This document shows, in pieces, positions 15,002 through 23,547 of a DNA stretch of 64,000 bases. The DNA is from Cytophagales bacterium (GTDB lineage Bacteria; Bacteroidota; Bacteroidia; Cytophagales; Thermoflexibacteraceae). The stretch covers positions 186,001 through 250,000 of the forward strand of contig JAAFKA010000002.1 in the NCBI GenBank assembly GCA_013299115.1. The letters are read 5' to 3'. Made by a program: the position numbers and the translations under genes. The notes under the pieces were generated by a model, which worked only from the letters and a program-made list of their open reading frames with translations, was not told the DNA's origin and did not search any database. Within the stretch, counting starts at the first letter, position 1, and the number at the start of each line of letters is the position of its first letter.

Positions 15002-16177
15002 TTACCCTTTCAACAAATCTTTCAAACTTTTGGCTTTTTTCAGCGTATCGAGATAGTAGCCATGTGCCTGCACAATTTCATCACTCAACTGTTGGGCTAT
15101 TTTCAAAAATTCTTTGTAGTGCTGTGCCAAATGGTCATTGAGTTTGCCCACTTCTTCGGGTTTAATAGATTTGCGGTGTGCCTGCCCTAATTGCGTGCCT
15201 ACACAATACGCCAAATCCAACATTTGCGTTGTATCTAATCTATTTTTGATTTTATACGAAAAACTTGGTATAGCCCTGCCCCAATATTGTTCGCCGTTGT
15301 AAGTGGCAAAGCCCAATCTTTCCTCTATGTGCGGTGCATAGATTTCGGCTGCTTTTATCATACGGATACCATGATGCGGATAGGTATTATAATAAAATTC
15401 GTTGTCTGCATCTTGATAAACCGTCTTGATGTCGAGCAATATTTTGTCTTGGCTGTCTTTTATTTTGGGGGCAAGCAAGAGCAACAACCTCTTGTTTTGC
15501 ATAGTGCCTTCGGCTTGGGCTGCTTTTTCCACAAAAAAATCGTCTAAGAGCCACAATTCATCGCGGCTTTCTAAGTACGAAGTCAATACGCCTTGCACCC
15601 ATTCGTGAGAGGGGTTTATGGTGTTTTCGTTCAATTTTTTTGCCCAGTTGCCACCATTTTTGAGGTAGCCGTTTACAGATTTTTGCCACTCTAAGGGCTT
15701 CACTGTTGCCAAATGCGTAGGCTGTTTGTAGTTTAAATCTGCATGATTGAAACTTCGCAAATAACCTTCATAAAAATAGTCTATCACTATATCGGGGAGG
15801 AATTTTTTGGCAACACTCGACTTTTCTTTTCGCAAAGAAATGGAGGCAAGCAACCGCACAATATCCCACGCATATACGCCATACCTCGACCTGTCGAAGT
15901 CTATCATGGCTGCCCCTTTGTCGGTTTTCACAAAATTTTCCAAGTGCGGATTGCCATGTAAAAATACAATGGGCATCTCTTGGTGGTTGATTAACTGCAC
16001 AAATCTTTCTTGCATACGGATACAAGAAGTGCGAAAATAGAAAAATACTCCCCTATCTTTATCCAAATAATTTTGTATCATGGACAAAGAATCTGCCGTA
16101 GGGTCTTTGTAGAAAAAGTTTTTTGCAGGTTTTTGCATAGCACTACTGCCGATTTTTAATTTAGTGATGGTTGTCAT
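15002..16177 (-). CDS. DUF2252 family kinase-fold protein
   Basis: 391 residues of DUF2252. The LHGNPHLENF motif (family HGDxHxxNF, residues ~74-83) and IDFDRSRYGVYAWDIVRLLAS (DFD in the metal/active-site position, ~92-112) resemble the catalytic and metal-binding loops of protein-kinase-like phosphotransferases such as aminoglycoside kinases. The family Asp of HGD is Asn here. The biochemical function of DUF2252 is not established to my knowledge. Start is the ATG at 16177; a second Met 13 residues later is possible. It is monocistronic, bounded by terminators on both sides. Confidence 0.85.
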   Translation of the reverse strand: MTTITKLKIGSSAMQKPAKNFFYKDPTADSLSMIQNYLDKDRGVFFYFRTSCIRMQERFVQLINHQEMPIVFLHGNPHLENFVKTDKGAAMIDFDRSRYGVYAWDIVRLLASISLRKEKSSVAKKFLPDIVIDYFYEGYLRSFNHADLNYKQPTHLATVKPLEWQKSVNGYLKNGGNWAKKLNENTINPSHEWVQGVLTSYLESRDELWLLDDFFVEKAAQAEGTMQNKRLLLLLAPKIKDSQDKILLDIKTVYQDADNEFYYNTYPHHGIRMIKAAEIYAPHIEERLGFATYNGEQYWGRAIPSFSYKIKNRLDTTQMLDLAYCVGTQLGQAHRKSIKPEEVGKLNDHLAQHYKEFLKIAQQLSDEIVQAHGYYLDTLKKAKSLKDLLKG

Positions 16178-16355
16178 TTAACTTTATGAAGGATGAAAAA
16201 ACATAAAACTTGGTTTTGAATGAATATTGGGTTTTTGTTTAGGCTAAAAATTAATTTAGTAACAAAAACTTAACACAAAATTAATATTAAATTTTTGATT
16301 TATCAAATTTGTGGCAATTTTTTTTGGTGGGGCTGGCAAAATTAGACAAAGTGCA

Positions 16356-16391
16356 AAAAAAATCGTCATACAGTTTTGAGGTGTATGACGA
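16356..16391 (-). terminator. Rho-independent terminator of the ERM-like gene pair
   Basis: On the minus strand TCGTCATACA and TGTATGACGA form a 10-bp stem with a 9-base loop, followed by eight T residues. It lies about 90 bases beyond the stop at 16481. A tract of the 7-mer AAAATTT repeated about five times (16428-16461) separates the two. Confidence 0.8.
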
Positions 16392-16427
16392 AATCCAAGC
16401 AAGATGACAAGCTGAACAGGATTAAAA

Positions 16428-16461
16428 AAAATTTAAAATTTAAAATTTAAAATTTAAAATT
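16428..16461. repeat. AT microsatellite, AAAATTT heptamer
   Basis: Four to five head-to-tail copies of AAAATTT lie between the ERM-like gene stop and its terminator. Heptamer tracts of this type can slip during replication, but no reading frame crosses this one. Confidence 0.85.
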
Positions 16462-16480
16462 AAGAACTAAAAATTAAACA

Positions 16481-17188
16481 TTACTTTCCAACGGCGTCTT
16501 TCATATTTTGTTTTTTGCCATCTCTGTAAGCCACAATCCACGCCACTTTTACGCCAATCTTGCGGAGGTGTCCCTTAAAGTCGTTAGCTTCGTCATAAGC
16601 CCTGAAATAGCCCAAGGTATATTTGAGTTTGCCATCTTCGTCTTTTTCTACTGTGTATTGCTCGTTGCCTTGAAACACCTCGCCATTGAGTTTAGCCTCG
16701 TTGATGTCGCCTACTTGCACTTTAAAAACTAAGCCTTTGGTATAGTCCTCGCCACTGCCACCTACTGTTGGCGTAGCAGTTGCTTCGGTAGTTCCACCTG
16801 CGGTTGTGTTCACGTTGGCAGCATTTCGCAAAGAATCTAAGACTAATTTTAGTCTTTCTATTTCTTTGTCTTTCTCTGTAACAATGCCACCTACATTGGT
16901 AACTTGGCGTTGCAAAGAGCCAAATTCTTTTTTCAGCCTTTCTCTTTCCTCATAGAAATCTTTGAACAACAGAGGGTCCATTTCTTTTTTCTTTTTCTTA
17001 AAGGCTTTGGTTTCCTCTTTGGTTAGTTCAGGCAATTCCTCTTTCTTTTTTTGTGCCAAAGCCGAAAAACTGCCCAAAGAGAGCAACAAAACAGCCAAAA
17101 AAGCCACTGAAAACTGACGGATAGCAAAATATTCTGTTACATTTGCTACAACTGCTTGGTTATGATTGAGATAATTTGAGAATTTCAT
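16481..17188 (-). CDS. Exported coiled-coil protein, ERM-like, paralog 2
   Basis: 235 residues. A hydrophobic N-terminal segment (FLAVLLLSLGSFSALAQ, about residues 30-46) acts as signal peptide, preceded by an unusually long 28-residue head; a later start inside the head is possible. Then a Lys/Glu-rich coiled coil (DFYEERERLKKEFGSLQRQV ... EKDKEIERLKLVLDSL), a Thr/Gly linker, and a C-terminal SPOR-like fold with FKVQVGDI and FRAYDEANDFKGHLRKIGVKVAWIVAYRDGK. Proteins of this kind in Bacteroidota carry the annotation Ezrin/radixin/moesin family. The SPOR-like part suggests a cell-envelope or peptidoglycan role. It follows its paralog after 21 bases in the same operon. Confidence 0.78.
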   Translation of the reverse strand: MKFSNYLNHNQAVVANVTEYFAIRQFSVAFLAVLLLSLGSFSALAQKKKEELPELTKEETKAFKKKKKEMDPLLFKDFYEERERLKKEFGSLQRQVTNVGGIVTEKDKEIERLKLVLDSLRNAANVNTTAGGTTEATATPTVGGSGEDYTKGLVFKVQVGDINEAKLNGEVFQGNEQYTVEKDEDGKLKYTLGYFRAYDEANDFKGHLRKIGVKVAWIVAYRDGKKQNMKDAVGK

Positions 17189-17209
17189 ATTTTTAAAAAA
17201 GTTTTAGAA

Positions 17210-17821
17210 TTAGTTGTTCAGACGTGCTTGTTCTTCGGCAGCCATTCTTGCGTTGTCTTTGTAGCCCACCACCCACGCATCTTTTACACCCACACTTTGC
17301 AAATAGTTTTTGAAGTTTTTGGCTTCTTCCAATTTGATAAAATGACCCAAAATATAACGAATCACTTCGCCTTCTTTTTCTACTGTAAAGTTAGAATTGT
17401 TGCCGTTGTATTGCGAAAAGTCCGTTTTTGCATACGCACCCACCTGCACACGATAGATAGTGCCAGCATAGCCTCCTGTTTGTTTGGTGCCGTCCACCTC
17501 ATTTTTTTCTGTGATGCCTGCCTGTTTCATACCAGCCTGCAAAGAAGCAATCTCCTCGTTTAGTCTGCGAATTTCGTCATCTTTTTCGCTGACTACGGTT
17601 TTCATATTGACCAAATTGCGTTTCAGCCCTTCGGTTTCGCCTTGTAGCTGTTCCCTTTCGTCGAGCATCTTTTTGAAAGCAGGAACTTCCATGTCATCTT
17701 TGATGCCCTTCCATTTCTTCTTCAATTCTTTCGTTTTATCGTCATCTTTTTGAGCAAAAGCCCCAAAAGAAACCGAAAACAGAGCTAAAAACAAGCCTGT
17801 TGCCAAAAATTTTGTTGTCAT
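17210..17821 (-). CDS. Exported coiled-coil protein, ERM-like, paralog 1
   Basis: 203 residues with the same plan as the gene downstream: signal peptide (residues 1-23, ending GAFAQ), Lys-rich segment, coiled coil (MLDEREQLQGETEGLKRNLVNMKTVVSEKDDEIRRLNEEI split here as two helices), Gly/Thr linker, and a SPOR-like domain with YRVQVGAYAKTDF and HFIKLEEAKNFKNYLQSVGVKDAWVVGYKDN. The match to its paralog is recognisable along the whole chain, so the pair arose by tandem duplication that has since diverged. SPOR domains bind denuded glycan strands in septal peptidoglycan; whether these retain it is unknown. Confidence 0.8.
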   Translation of the reverse strand: MTTKFLATGLFLALFSVSFGAFAQKDDDKTKELKKKWKGIKDDMEVPAFKKMLDEREQLQGETEGLKRNLVNMKTVVSEKDDEIRRLNEEIASLQAGMKQAGITEKNEVDGTKQTGGYAGTIYRVQVGAYAKTDFSQYNGNNSNFTVEKEGEVIRYILGHFIKLEEAKNFKNYLQSVGVKDAWVVGYKDNARMAAEEQARLNN

Positions 17822-17924
17822 AAAAATTACTGTTGAGTGTTGAGTTACTTTTTACAGTCTATTTAGCATATTTCAGACCAAAAACCAAATAACAAGATGT
17901 AAATTTTATTCCTACTTGTTAAAC

Positions 17925-17955
17925 TTTGTCAAAGTCGATAAAATTACTACTTTTG
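17925..17955 (+). promoter_or_regulatory. Promoter for the DUF5683 - M16 peptidase pair
   Basis: TTTG at 17925-17928, 19-base spacer, TACTTTTG at 17948-17955: an exact Bacteroidota consensus. A second -7 box, TAGCTTTG, is at 17971-17978. The gene starts at 17996. Confidence 0.7.
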
Positions 17956-17995
17956 CAGCCAAATTTATTGTAGCTTTGCAAAAATTTGTTTTTTT

Positions 17996-18673
17996 ATGAG
18001 ATTATACTTCCAATTTTTGCCTTGCTTTTTGCTCTGTTTGCTATTTGGATTAGGCTTTGCACCTTGTGTCTTTGCCCAAGAATATGATTCTTTGTTGCGA
18101 ATAGAAGAACAGCAATTAAAAGATTCGTTGAAAATAGTAAAAGCAAAACGGCGAGATTCTTTGCAAGTGGTTCGCAAGGCACGCAAAATCCGCAAACCCA
18201 TGTCAAGCCCGTTGCGGGCAGCCTTGTTGTCAGCAGCTTTGCCAGGGGCAGGACAGTTTTACAATCGAAATTGGTGGTGGGCAAAAATTCCAATTTTTTA
18301 TGGGGCTTTTACTTTTGTAGGTTACAACCTCTACACCAATCAAAAATCTTACATTGCATTTCGGGACAATTATTTATACAGCCGAGATGACAATCCGCTA
18401 ACCATAGTAGATGATGTATATGCAGGTTTTAATGCCGACCAACTCAAAGCCCAACGAGATAGGGCATTGCGTGAACGTGATTTTAGCATTTTGCTTTTTA
18501 TTGTTACCTACGGACTCAACATGGCAGAGGCAGCAGCAACGGCACACCTCAAAAAGTTTGACGTATCAGACGATTTGACTATGCAAATAAGACCTAATTT
18601 TATACCTGTCAGTAGCATAGGTAGCAGTCAAGGCATTGCAGCAGGCGTGGCTGTTACGTTTTATTTCAAATAA
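17996..18673 (+). CDS. DUF5683 exported membrane protein
   Basis: 225 residues. A signal peptide (FLLCLLFGLGFAPCVFAQ, ends ~residue 24) is followed by a Lys/Arg-rich helix with repeated RRDSLQV, then the DUF5683 core: SPLRAALLSAALPGAGQFYNR (Gly-rich hairpin), WWWAKIPIFYGAFTFVGYNLY (first membrane helix), a soluble insert with YRDD-type signature (RDNYLYSRDDNP), a second helix near FSILLFIVTYGLNMAEAAATAHL, and a C-terminal strand ending in FYF. Function unknown; the C-terminal aromatic residue suits an outer-membrane location. It is followed after 12 bases by an M16 peptidase, probably in one transcript. Confidence 0.85.
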   Translation: MRLYFQFLPCFLLCLLFGLGFAPCVFAQEYDSLLRIEEQQLKDSLKIVKAKRRDSLQVVRKARKIRKPMSSPLRAALLSAALPGAGQFYNRNWWWAKIPIFYGAFTFVGYNLYTNQKSYIAFRDNYLYSRDDNPLTIVDDVYAGFNADQLKAQRDRALRERDFSILLFIVTYGLNMAEAAATAHLKKFDVSDDLTMQIRPNFIPVSSIGSSQGIAAGVAVTFYFK

Positions 18674-18685
18674 TTGTAAATTCGC

Positions 18686-19930
18686 ATGACAGATTACAAT
18701 ATTCACCAGTTTCCTAACGGCATCCGCCTTATTCATAAGCAGGTAAGCAATACCAAAATAGCCCATTGCGGTTTTGTGTTAGACCTCGGCAGCAGAGATG
18801 AACAACCTCACCAGTTAGGTTTGGCTCACTTTTGGGAGCATATGGCTTTTAAAGGCACAAAAAAACGCAAGTCTTACCATATTCTTTCGTTGTTAGATGC
18901 AGTGGGTGGCGAATTGAATGCTTATACCTCCAAAGACAAAATTTGTTTTCATGCTTCACTCTTAGAAACTCACTTCGAGAAAGCATTGGATTTGCTGACC
19001 GACATTACGTTTTTTTCGACCTTCCCCGATAAGGAAATTAAGAAAGAAAAAAGTGTGATTTTGGAGGAAATGTCTATGTACGCAGACGACCACGCAGAGG
19101 CTATGCAAGACCAGTTTGACGAATTACTGTTTAAAGACCATATTTTGGGCAAAAATATTTTGGGAACTATCGACAGTGTGAGCCGTTTTACAAGGGCAGA
19201 TTTTTTGGAATTTATAGACCAAAACTTGAGCAACGACAGGATAATTTTTTCCTCCGTCAGCACCTTGCCCTTCCACAAAGTGGTAGCCTTAGCCCAAAAA
19301 TATATGGGCAATTTGCCCGAAAAATCTGCTCCTTTTCAACGCCAATCTTTCAAAACCTATAACGAAAACTATCAACCGACTTACCTCAAAATATCTAAAA
19401 CAACCACGCAAGCACACTGTACGGTGGGCAGCGTGGCGTATCCACTGCACGACCAGAAAAGAGTCCCATTTTTTTTACTCAATAACCTGCTTGGTGGTAC
19501 GGGTATGAACTCCCGACTGAACATGACATTGAGAGAAAAATATGGCTTGGTTTATACTGTGGAGTCAAACTACCAAACTTTTGCAGATACAGGGCTGTTT
19601 GCTATCTATTTTGGTACAGAAAAAAACACCTTAGAAAAATCTTTGCAATTGGTTCACAAAGAATTGAATCAACTAAGAGAAAAGAAATTGGGCGTATTGC
19701 AACTACACAAAGCAAAACAGCAACTCATGGGGCAGTTAGCAATGGCAGAAGAAAGTAACTTGGGGCTGATGCTGATGCTCGGCAAAAGCATTTTAGACCT
19801 CGACAGAGTGGAAAATCTAAACGAAATTTTTACTCAAATTCAGCAAGTTACAGCCGAACATCTTTGCGAAATTGCCAATGAAGTATTAGCACCTTCGGTT
19901 TTGAGTACCTTGATTTACCTGCCTGAATAG
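18686..19930 (+). CDS. M16 family zinc peptidase (pitrilysin-like)
   Basis: 414 residues, the half-size form with one active and one inactive domain. The inverted zinc motif HxxEH is present as HFWEH (His48, Glu51, His52), with the third ligand region ILEEMSMYADDHAEAM about 75 residues later. The C-terminal half has the R/Y pair typical of substrate-binding in M16 enzymes (GTGMNSRLNMTLREKYGLVYTVES). No signal peptide, so cytoplasmic as predicted. It likely degrades peptides. Gene order with DUF5683 suggests cotranscription from the promoter at 17925. Confidence 0.92.
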   Translation: MTDYNIHQFPNGIRLIHKQVSNTKIAHCGFVLDLGSRDEQPHQLGLAHFWEHMAFKGTKKRKSYHILSLLDAVGGELNAYTSKDKICFHASLLETHFEKALDLLTDITFFSTFPDKEIKKEKSVILEEMSMYADDHAEAMQDQFDELLFKDHILGKNILGTIDSVSRFTRADFLEFIDQNLSNDRIIFSSVSTLPFHKVVALAQKYMGNLPEKSAPFQRQSFKTYNENYQPTYLKISKTTTQAHCTVGSVAYPLHDQKRVPFFLLNNLLGGTGMNSRLNMTLREKYGLVYTVESNYQTFADTGLFAIYFGTEKNTLEKSLQLVHKELNQLREKKLGVLQLHKAKQQLMGQLAMAEESNLGLMLMLGKSILDLDRVENLNEIFTQIQQVTAEHLCEIANEVLAPSVLSTLIYLPE

Positions 19931-20068
19931 GTAAATGGCTAGCTTGTAAAGAGTGTTTCAGAAAGGTAGCAAGCAAAATAAAAATCACAAATTTTTAACC
20001 TAACTCTAACAACTATTTTGCTGTTTATTTCATAGACTTTGCTTAAAATTGCGAACAAACAACTTCCA

Positions 20069-21469
20069 ATGAAAACAGTCTATTTTATTTTATTCGTTAC
20101 CTTCTTTGCTGGTTTTGCTTTCTTGTCAAAAGCCCAAACCGCCGCCGTTGCGACTCCGCAAAGTCCGCCAACTTCGCCTGCCTTGCCAACCTTCAAAAAT
20201 TATGAAATGAAGTTTGCCTTGAACGAAGATGCCTCGCATTATATCAAATTTACGTTTCTCAATCAGGTTTGGCTCCGCCACAATGAAAATAATCCGGGTA
20301 CGCAAATTCAGGGCAACGCCACCGACCAAACTTTCGATATAGGGGTGCGGCGGACTCGTATTCAATTTTTGGGGCAGATGACCGACAGGGTTTTTGTCTA
20401 TGCTCAATTTGGGCAAAATAACTTCAATTTTAATTCAGACAGAAAAGTTGGCGTGTTTTTTCACGACCTCACAGCCGAATATGCCTTAATCAAAAAACAC
20501 CTCACCATAGGCACAGGGCTGATGGGTTGGAATGCCTTTGCACGTTATTCTTCCCCTGCGGTTGGCTCCACGTTGGGTTTAGATGCCCCCCTTTTTGAGC
20601 AAGCCACCAACGATATTAACGACCAGTTTATCAGGCAGTTAGGTATTTTTGCAAAAGGAAAAATAGGCAAATTTGATTACAGGGTTTCCATTGCCCAGCC
20701 GTTTAGCACCCAAAAAGCAAGTTCGCCACCACCAGCTTTGCTCACCAACAAACTACCCAACGGCGACTATACAGCTACGTACAGCCTAAAAGTTCCCGAA
20801 TTGGGTTACAGAGGGTATTTTATGTATCAATTTTTAGACTCCGAAGACAACCTTGTGCCTTATATGACAGGTACGTATTTGGGCAAGAAAAAAGTGCTAA
20901 ACATAGGGGCAGGATTTTCTTACCAACCTCGTGCCATGTGGTTTATGCAGCCCAACGGCAAAGATACGGTGCAAACCGACCAGAGATTATTTGCCTTAGA
21001 CCTATTTTATGAAAGTCCTTTAAGTGCCAAAGGCAATACGCTAGCGGCATATTTGGTCTATATGCACAATGATTTTGGGCAAAACTACATACGCAACTTA
21101 GGTGTAATGAACATAGCCAATGGCGTGGTGGCGGGCAAAGGCACAACCACAGGCGGCGGCAACACCTTTGCTATGGACGGCACAGGCAGCAGTTTATATG
21201 CACAAGCAGCCTACAAATTTAAGAATGATTTTTTGGGCAAACAAGGCACTTTGTCTGTTTATGGAGGCTTACAAATGGCTGATTATCAAGCCTATAAAGA
21301 CAAAATGCTGATGTGGCACACAGGGCTGAATTGGTTTATCAAAGGACACAATGCCAAGTTATCCTTAGACTACCAAAGTCGTCCTGTTTTTAATCCCAAT
21401 CCCCAATTAGAATTGGTGGAGGTCAGTCGCAAAGGAATGTGGGTGCTGCAATACCAGATTTTGTTTTAA
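20069..21469 (+). CDS. Outer-membrane porin (phosphate-selective porin O/P-like)
   Basis: About 466 residues from the ATG at 20069 (an upstream in-frame Met at 20039 would precede the signal peptide by ten residues). Signal peptide FILFVTFFAGFAFLSKAQ, an Ala/Pro/Thr-rich spacer, then repeated amphipathic beta strands with alternate aromatic residues (FTFLNQVWLRHNENN, VRRTRIQFLGQMTDRVFVYAQFGQNNF, LVPYMTGTYLGKKKVLNIGAGFSYQPRAM broken by turns) and a C-terminal strand ending QYQILF, the usual signal for outer-membrane insertion. It should form a diffusion channel; its specificity is not readable. No transporter genes are adjacent. Confidence 0.82.
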   Translation: MKTVYFILFVTFFAGFAFLSKAQTAAVATPQSPPTSPALPTFKNYEMKFALNEDASHYIKFTFLNQVWLRHNENNPGTQIQGNATDQTFDIGVRRTRIQFLGQMTDRVFVYAQFGQNNFNFNSDRKVGVFFHDLTAEYALIKKHLTIGTGLMGWNAFARYSSPAVGSTLGLDAPLFEQATNDINDQFIRQLGIFAKGKIGKFDYRVSIAQPFSTQKASSPPPALLTNKLPNGDYTATYSLKVPELGYRGYFMYQFLDSEDNLVPYMTGTYLGKKKVLNIGAGFSYQPRAMWFMQPNGKDTVQTDQRLFALDLFYESPLSAKGNTLAAYLVYMHNDFGQNYIRNLGVMNIANGVVAGKGTTTGGGNTFAMDGTGSSLYAQAAYKFKNDFLGKQGTLSVYGGLQMADYQAYKDKMLMWHTGLNWFIKGHNAKLSLDYQSRPVFNPNPQLELVEVSRKGMWVLQYQILF

Positions 21470-21509
21470 AAAACTAAAAGTAATAAGTTTTTTGCATCAA
21501 AAATTGTAA

Positions 21510-21815
21510 TCATATTTTACTTTTAGCTAACTCCCTGTTTATCAAGATATTAAGCATACTAAATTTTGCATTTCTCACATCTTCATAGACCATAAAACGC
21601 ATGGCTTTATAGACCCGATATTCTTGACGGAGGTTGTCGGTAGTCCAAAAGGCTATAAGAGTCATTACATCAGGGCAAAACTCGTCTGCACAAGCCAATT
21701 CGGATACAAACAAAACACTTTCGGCAGGCAAAGTAAAAACTTCCCTTGCCCACTGTTTAATGTTCATACTGTCTATTTCGTTGCGAGGATTTTCTTTTTG
21801 AAAAAGATGTGTCAT
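21510..21815 (-). CDS. Small conserved hypothetical with CxxxxC-P motif
   Basis: 101 residues, cytoplasmic, no signal. The core reads LPAESVLFVSELACADEFCPDV, with two cysteines five apart next to a proline, then MTLIAFWTT and a KAMRF strand. Short proteins with an ELxCxxxxCP core exist in other phyla, so I think the gene is real, but I cannot assign a function; metal or redox use of the cysteine pair is only a guess. It lies between the porin and a divergent small membrane protein. Confidence 0.6.
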   Translation of the reverse strand: MTHLFQKENPRNEIDSMNIKQWAREVFTLPAESVLFVSELACADEFCPDVMTLIAFWTTDNLRQEYRVYKAMRFMVYEDVRNAKFSMLNILINRELAKSKI

Positions 21816-21868
21816 AAAACTTTTTTTCTTAAAAATTGTTAATCGTATGCAACCTTTGCAACTGTTTG

Positions 21869-21899
21869 TTTGTCTTTATTGCAAAAAAACATACATTTG
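21869..21899 (+). promoter_or_regulatory. Promoter for the 61-residue membrane protein
   Basis: TTTG at 21869-21872 (a second TTTG directly before it), 19-base spacer, TACATTTG at 21892-21899: an exact Bacteroidota promoter. The ATG at 21927 gives a leader of about 20 bases, supporting the small gene as real. Confidence 0.75.
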
Positions 21900-21926
21900 T
21901 AAACGATACCTATCAACTTTACAACA

Positions 21927-22112
21927 ATGGAAAATTATCACAAAATTATTGGCGGCATTATCTTAGTTGCTTTTTTTGCTGCCCTGAGCTTTTATTTACA
22001 AAAAGCTGCCTTTGCTCTCCACTACTTTGTGCATAACACAGGCGTAATGGATACTATCAATAGCCACGTTGCCAAAACCATCGTAGGCATGGTTATTAAC
22101 TTTATACGTTAA
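21927..22112 (+). CDS. 61-residue single-span membrane protein
   Basis: One hydrophobic helix (IIGGIILVAFFAALSFYLQKAAF, split here as residues ~7-20 plus an amphipathic tail) and a short C-terminal part ending VGMVINFIR. No family recognised. Support for expression: a perfect TTTG-N19-TACATTTG promoter ends 28 bases before the ATG, and the next gene (ornithine aminotransferase) has its own -7 box, TAACTTTG, at 22140-22147, only after this stop. It may be a small subunit or regulator in the membrane; nothing ties it to a partner. Confidence 0.55.
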   Translation: MENYHKIIGGIILVAFFAALSFYLQKAAFALHYFVHNTGVMDTINSHVAKTIVGMVINFIR

Positions 22113-22169
22113 TTGTTTACTTTCTGTTGTTTTTTTGTCTAACTTTGTGAACCAATAAACCACAAAATT

Positions 22170-23438
22170 ATGGCAACTCTTGGACAAGCTGTCGATACAG
22201 CAACAGAAAATATGACATTGAGCCAACAGTACATGGCTCTCGAAGACCGTTATGGTGCGCATAACTACCACCCCTTGCCTGTCGTGCTATCACGTGGCAA
22301 TGGCGTGTATGTGTGGGACGTAGAAGGCAAAAAATATTTCGATTTTTTATCGGCTTACAGTGCTGTCAATCAAGGACATTGCCACCCTCGCATAGCCCAT
22401 GCCATGATAGAGCAAATTCAGACTTTGACTCTTACTTCACGTGCTTTTTATAACGACAAACTCGGCGAATGTGAAAGATACCTTTGCGAATATTTTGGCT
22501 ACGAAAAGGCTCTGATGATGAACTCTGGGGCGGAGGCAAACGAAACCGCCATTAAATTGGCTCGCAAATGGGGCTACGAAAAAAAAGGTATTCCTGCCAA
22601 CCAAGCGGTGATTATAGCCGTAGAAAAAAACTTTCATGGTCGTACCACCACCATTATTTCTGCCTCTACGGACAAATCAGCTACCAAAAATTTTGGTCCT
22701 TATATGCCCGGTTTCCAAATCATTCCTTATGATGATGTGCCTGCTTTGGAAACTGCCCTCAAAAATCCTAATGTTTGTGGTTTATGGATAGAACCCATGC
22801 AAGGTGAAGCTGGTGTGTATATGCCCCAAGAGGGTTATTTGCACCAAGCCCAAACTCTCTGCCGTAAAAACAACGTAATTTTAATGATGGATGAAGTGCA
22901 AACAGGCATTGGGCGTACAGGCAAATTGTTGGCTTCACATCACGAAAATGTGCAACCAGATTTGTTGATTTTGGGCAAAGCCTTGTCGGGTGGTTTTTAT
23001 CCTGTTTCGGCTGTTTTGACCAATGACGAAATTATGCTTACCATTAAACCAGGGCAACATGGCTCTACTTTTGGTGGCAATCCTTTGGCTTGTGCCGTAA
23101 CCATGACGGCTTTGCAAGTTATCAAAGACGAAAAACTAACCGAAAATGCAGCAGCCATGGGCGACATATTCCGCCAACGGATGCGTGCCTTGATGAAAAA
23201 AACAGACCTTGTAACCTTAGTGCGAGGCAAAGGTTTGCTCAATGCCATAGTCATTAACGACTCTTCTGAAAGTGAAACAGCGTGGAACATCTGCCTTCAA
23301 TTTGCCGAAAATGGTTTGTTGGCAAAACCAACGCATGGAAACATCATCAGATTGGCGCCGCCTTTGGTAATTACCTCCGAGCAGATTCACGAATGTTGCG
23401 ACATCATAGAAAAAGTAATAATGAATTTCAAAAAATAA
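22170..23438 (+). CDS. rocD: Ornithine aminotransferase
   Basis: 422 residues of class III PLP-dependent aminotransferase, ornithine type: transfers the delta-amino group of ornithine to 2-oxoglutarate, giving glutamate semialdehyde and linking arginine, proline and glutamate metabolism. Key elements: NSGAEANETAIKLARKWGY (PLP phosphate site), NFHGRTT, MMDEVQTGIGRTGK with the cofactor-binding Asp, and Schiff-base Lys270 in LGKALSGGFYP, then STFGGNPLAC. The YxAVNQGHCHPRI segment near residue 70 is typical of RocD. A TAACTTTG box lies 22 bases upstream of the ATG. Monocistronic, followed by a CATTCTGAGC repeat. Confidence 0.95.
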   Translation: MATLGQAVDTATENMTLSQQYMALEDRYGAHNYHPLPVVLSRGNGVYVWDVEGKKYFDFLSAYSAVNQGHCHPRIAHAMIEQIQTLTLTSRAFYNDKLGECERYLCEYFGYEKALMMNSGAEANETAIKLARKWGYEKKGIPANQAVIIAVEKNFHGRTTTIISASTDKSATKNFGPYMPGFQIIPYDDVPALETALKNPNVCGLWIEPMQGEAGVYMPQEGYLHQAQTLCRKNNVILMMDEVQTGIGRTGKLLASHHENVQPDLLILGKALSGGFYPVSAVLTNDEIMLTIKPGQHGSTFGGNPLACAVTMTALQVIKDEKLTENAAAMGDIFRQRMRALMKKTDLVTLVRGKGLLNAIVINDSSESETAWNICLQFAENGLLAKPTHGNIIRLAPPLVITSEQIHECCDIIEKVIMNFKK

Positions 23439-23446
23439 TTTTATTG

Positions 23447-23500
23447 TGTCATTCTGAGCATAGCGAAGAATCTGACTTCGATTCTTCGTTATGCTTAGTA
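23447..23500. repeat. CATTCTGAGC repeat, copy 1 (imperfect hairpin)
   Basis: TTCTGAGCATAGCGAAGAATC pairs imperfectly with GATTCTTCGTTATGCTTAG across a 7-base loop. It lies between the convergent rocD and T9SS protease genes. Better preserved copies are at 46664-46730 and 47354-47492. Confidence 0.85.
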
Positions 23501-23547
23501 TAATAATTTGAGGCTTCTTCTATTCTAAATAACGAATAGGAAAACTA

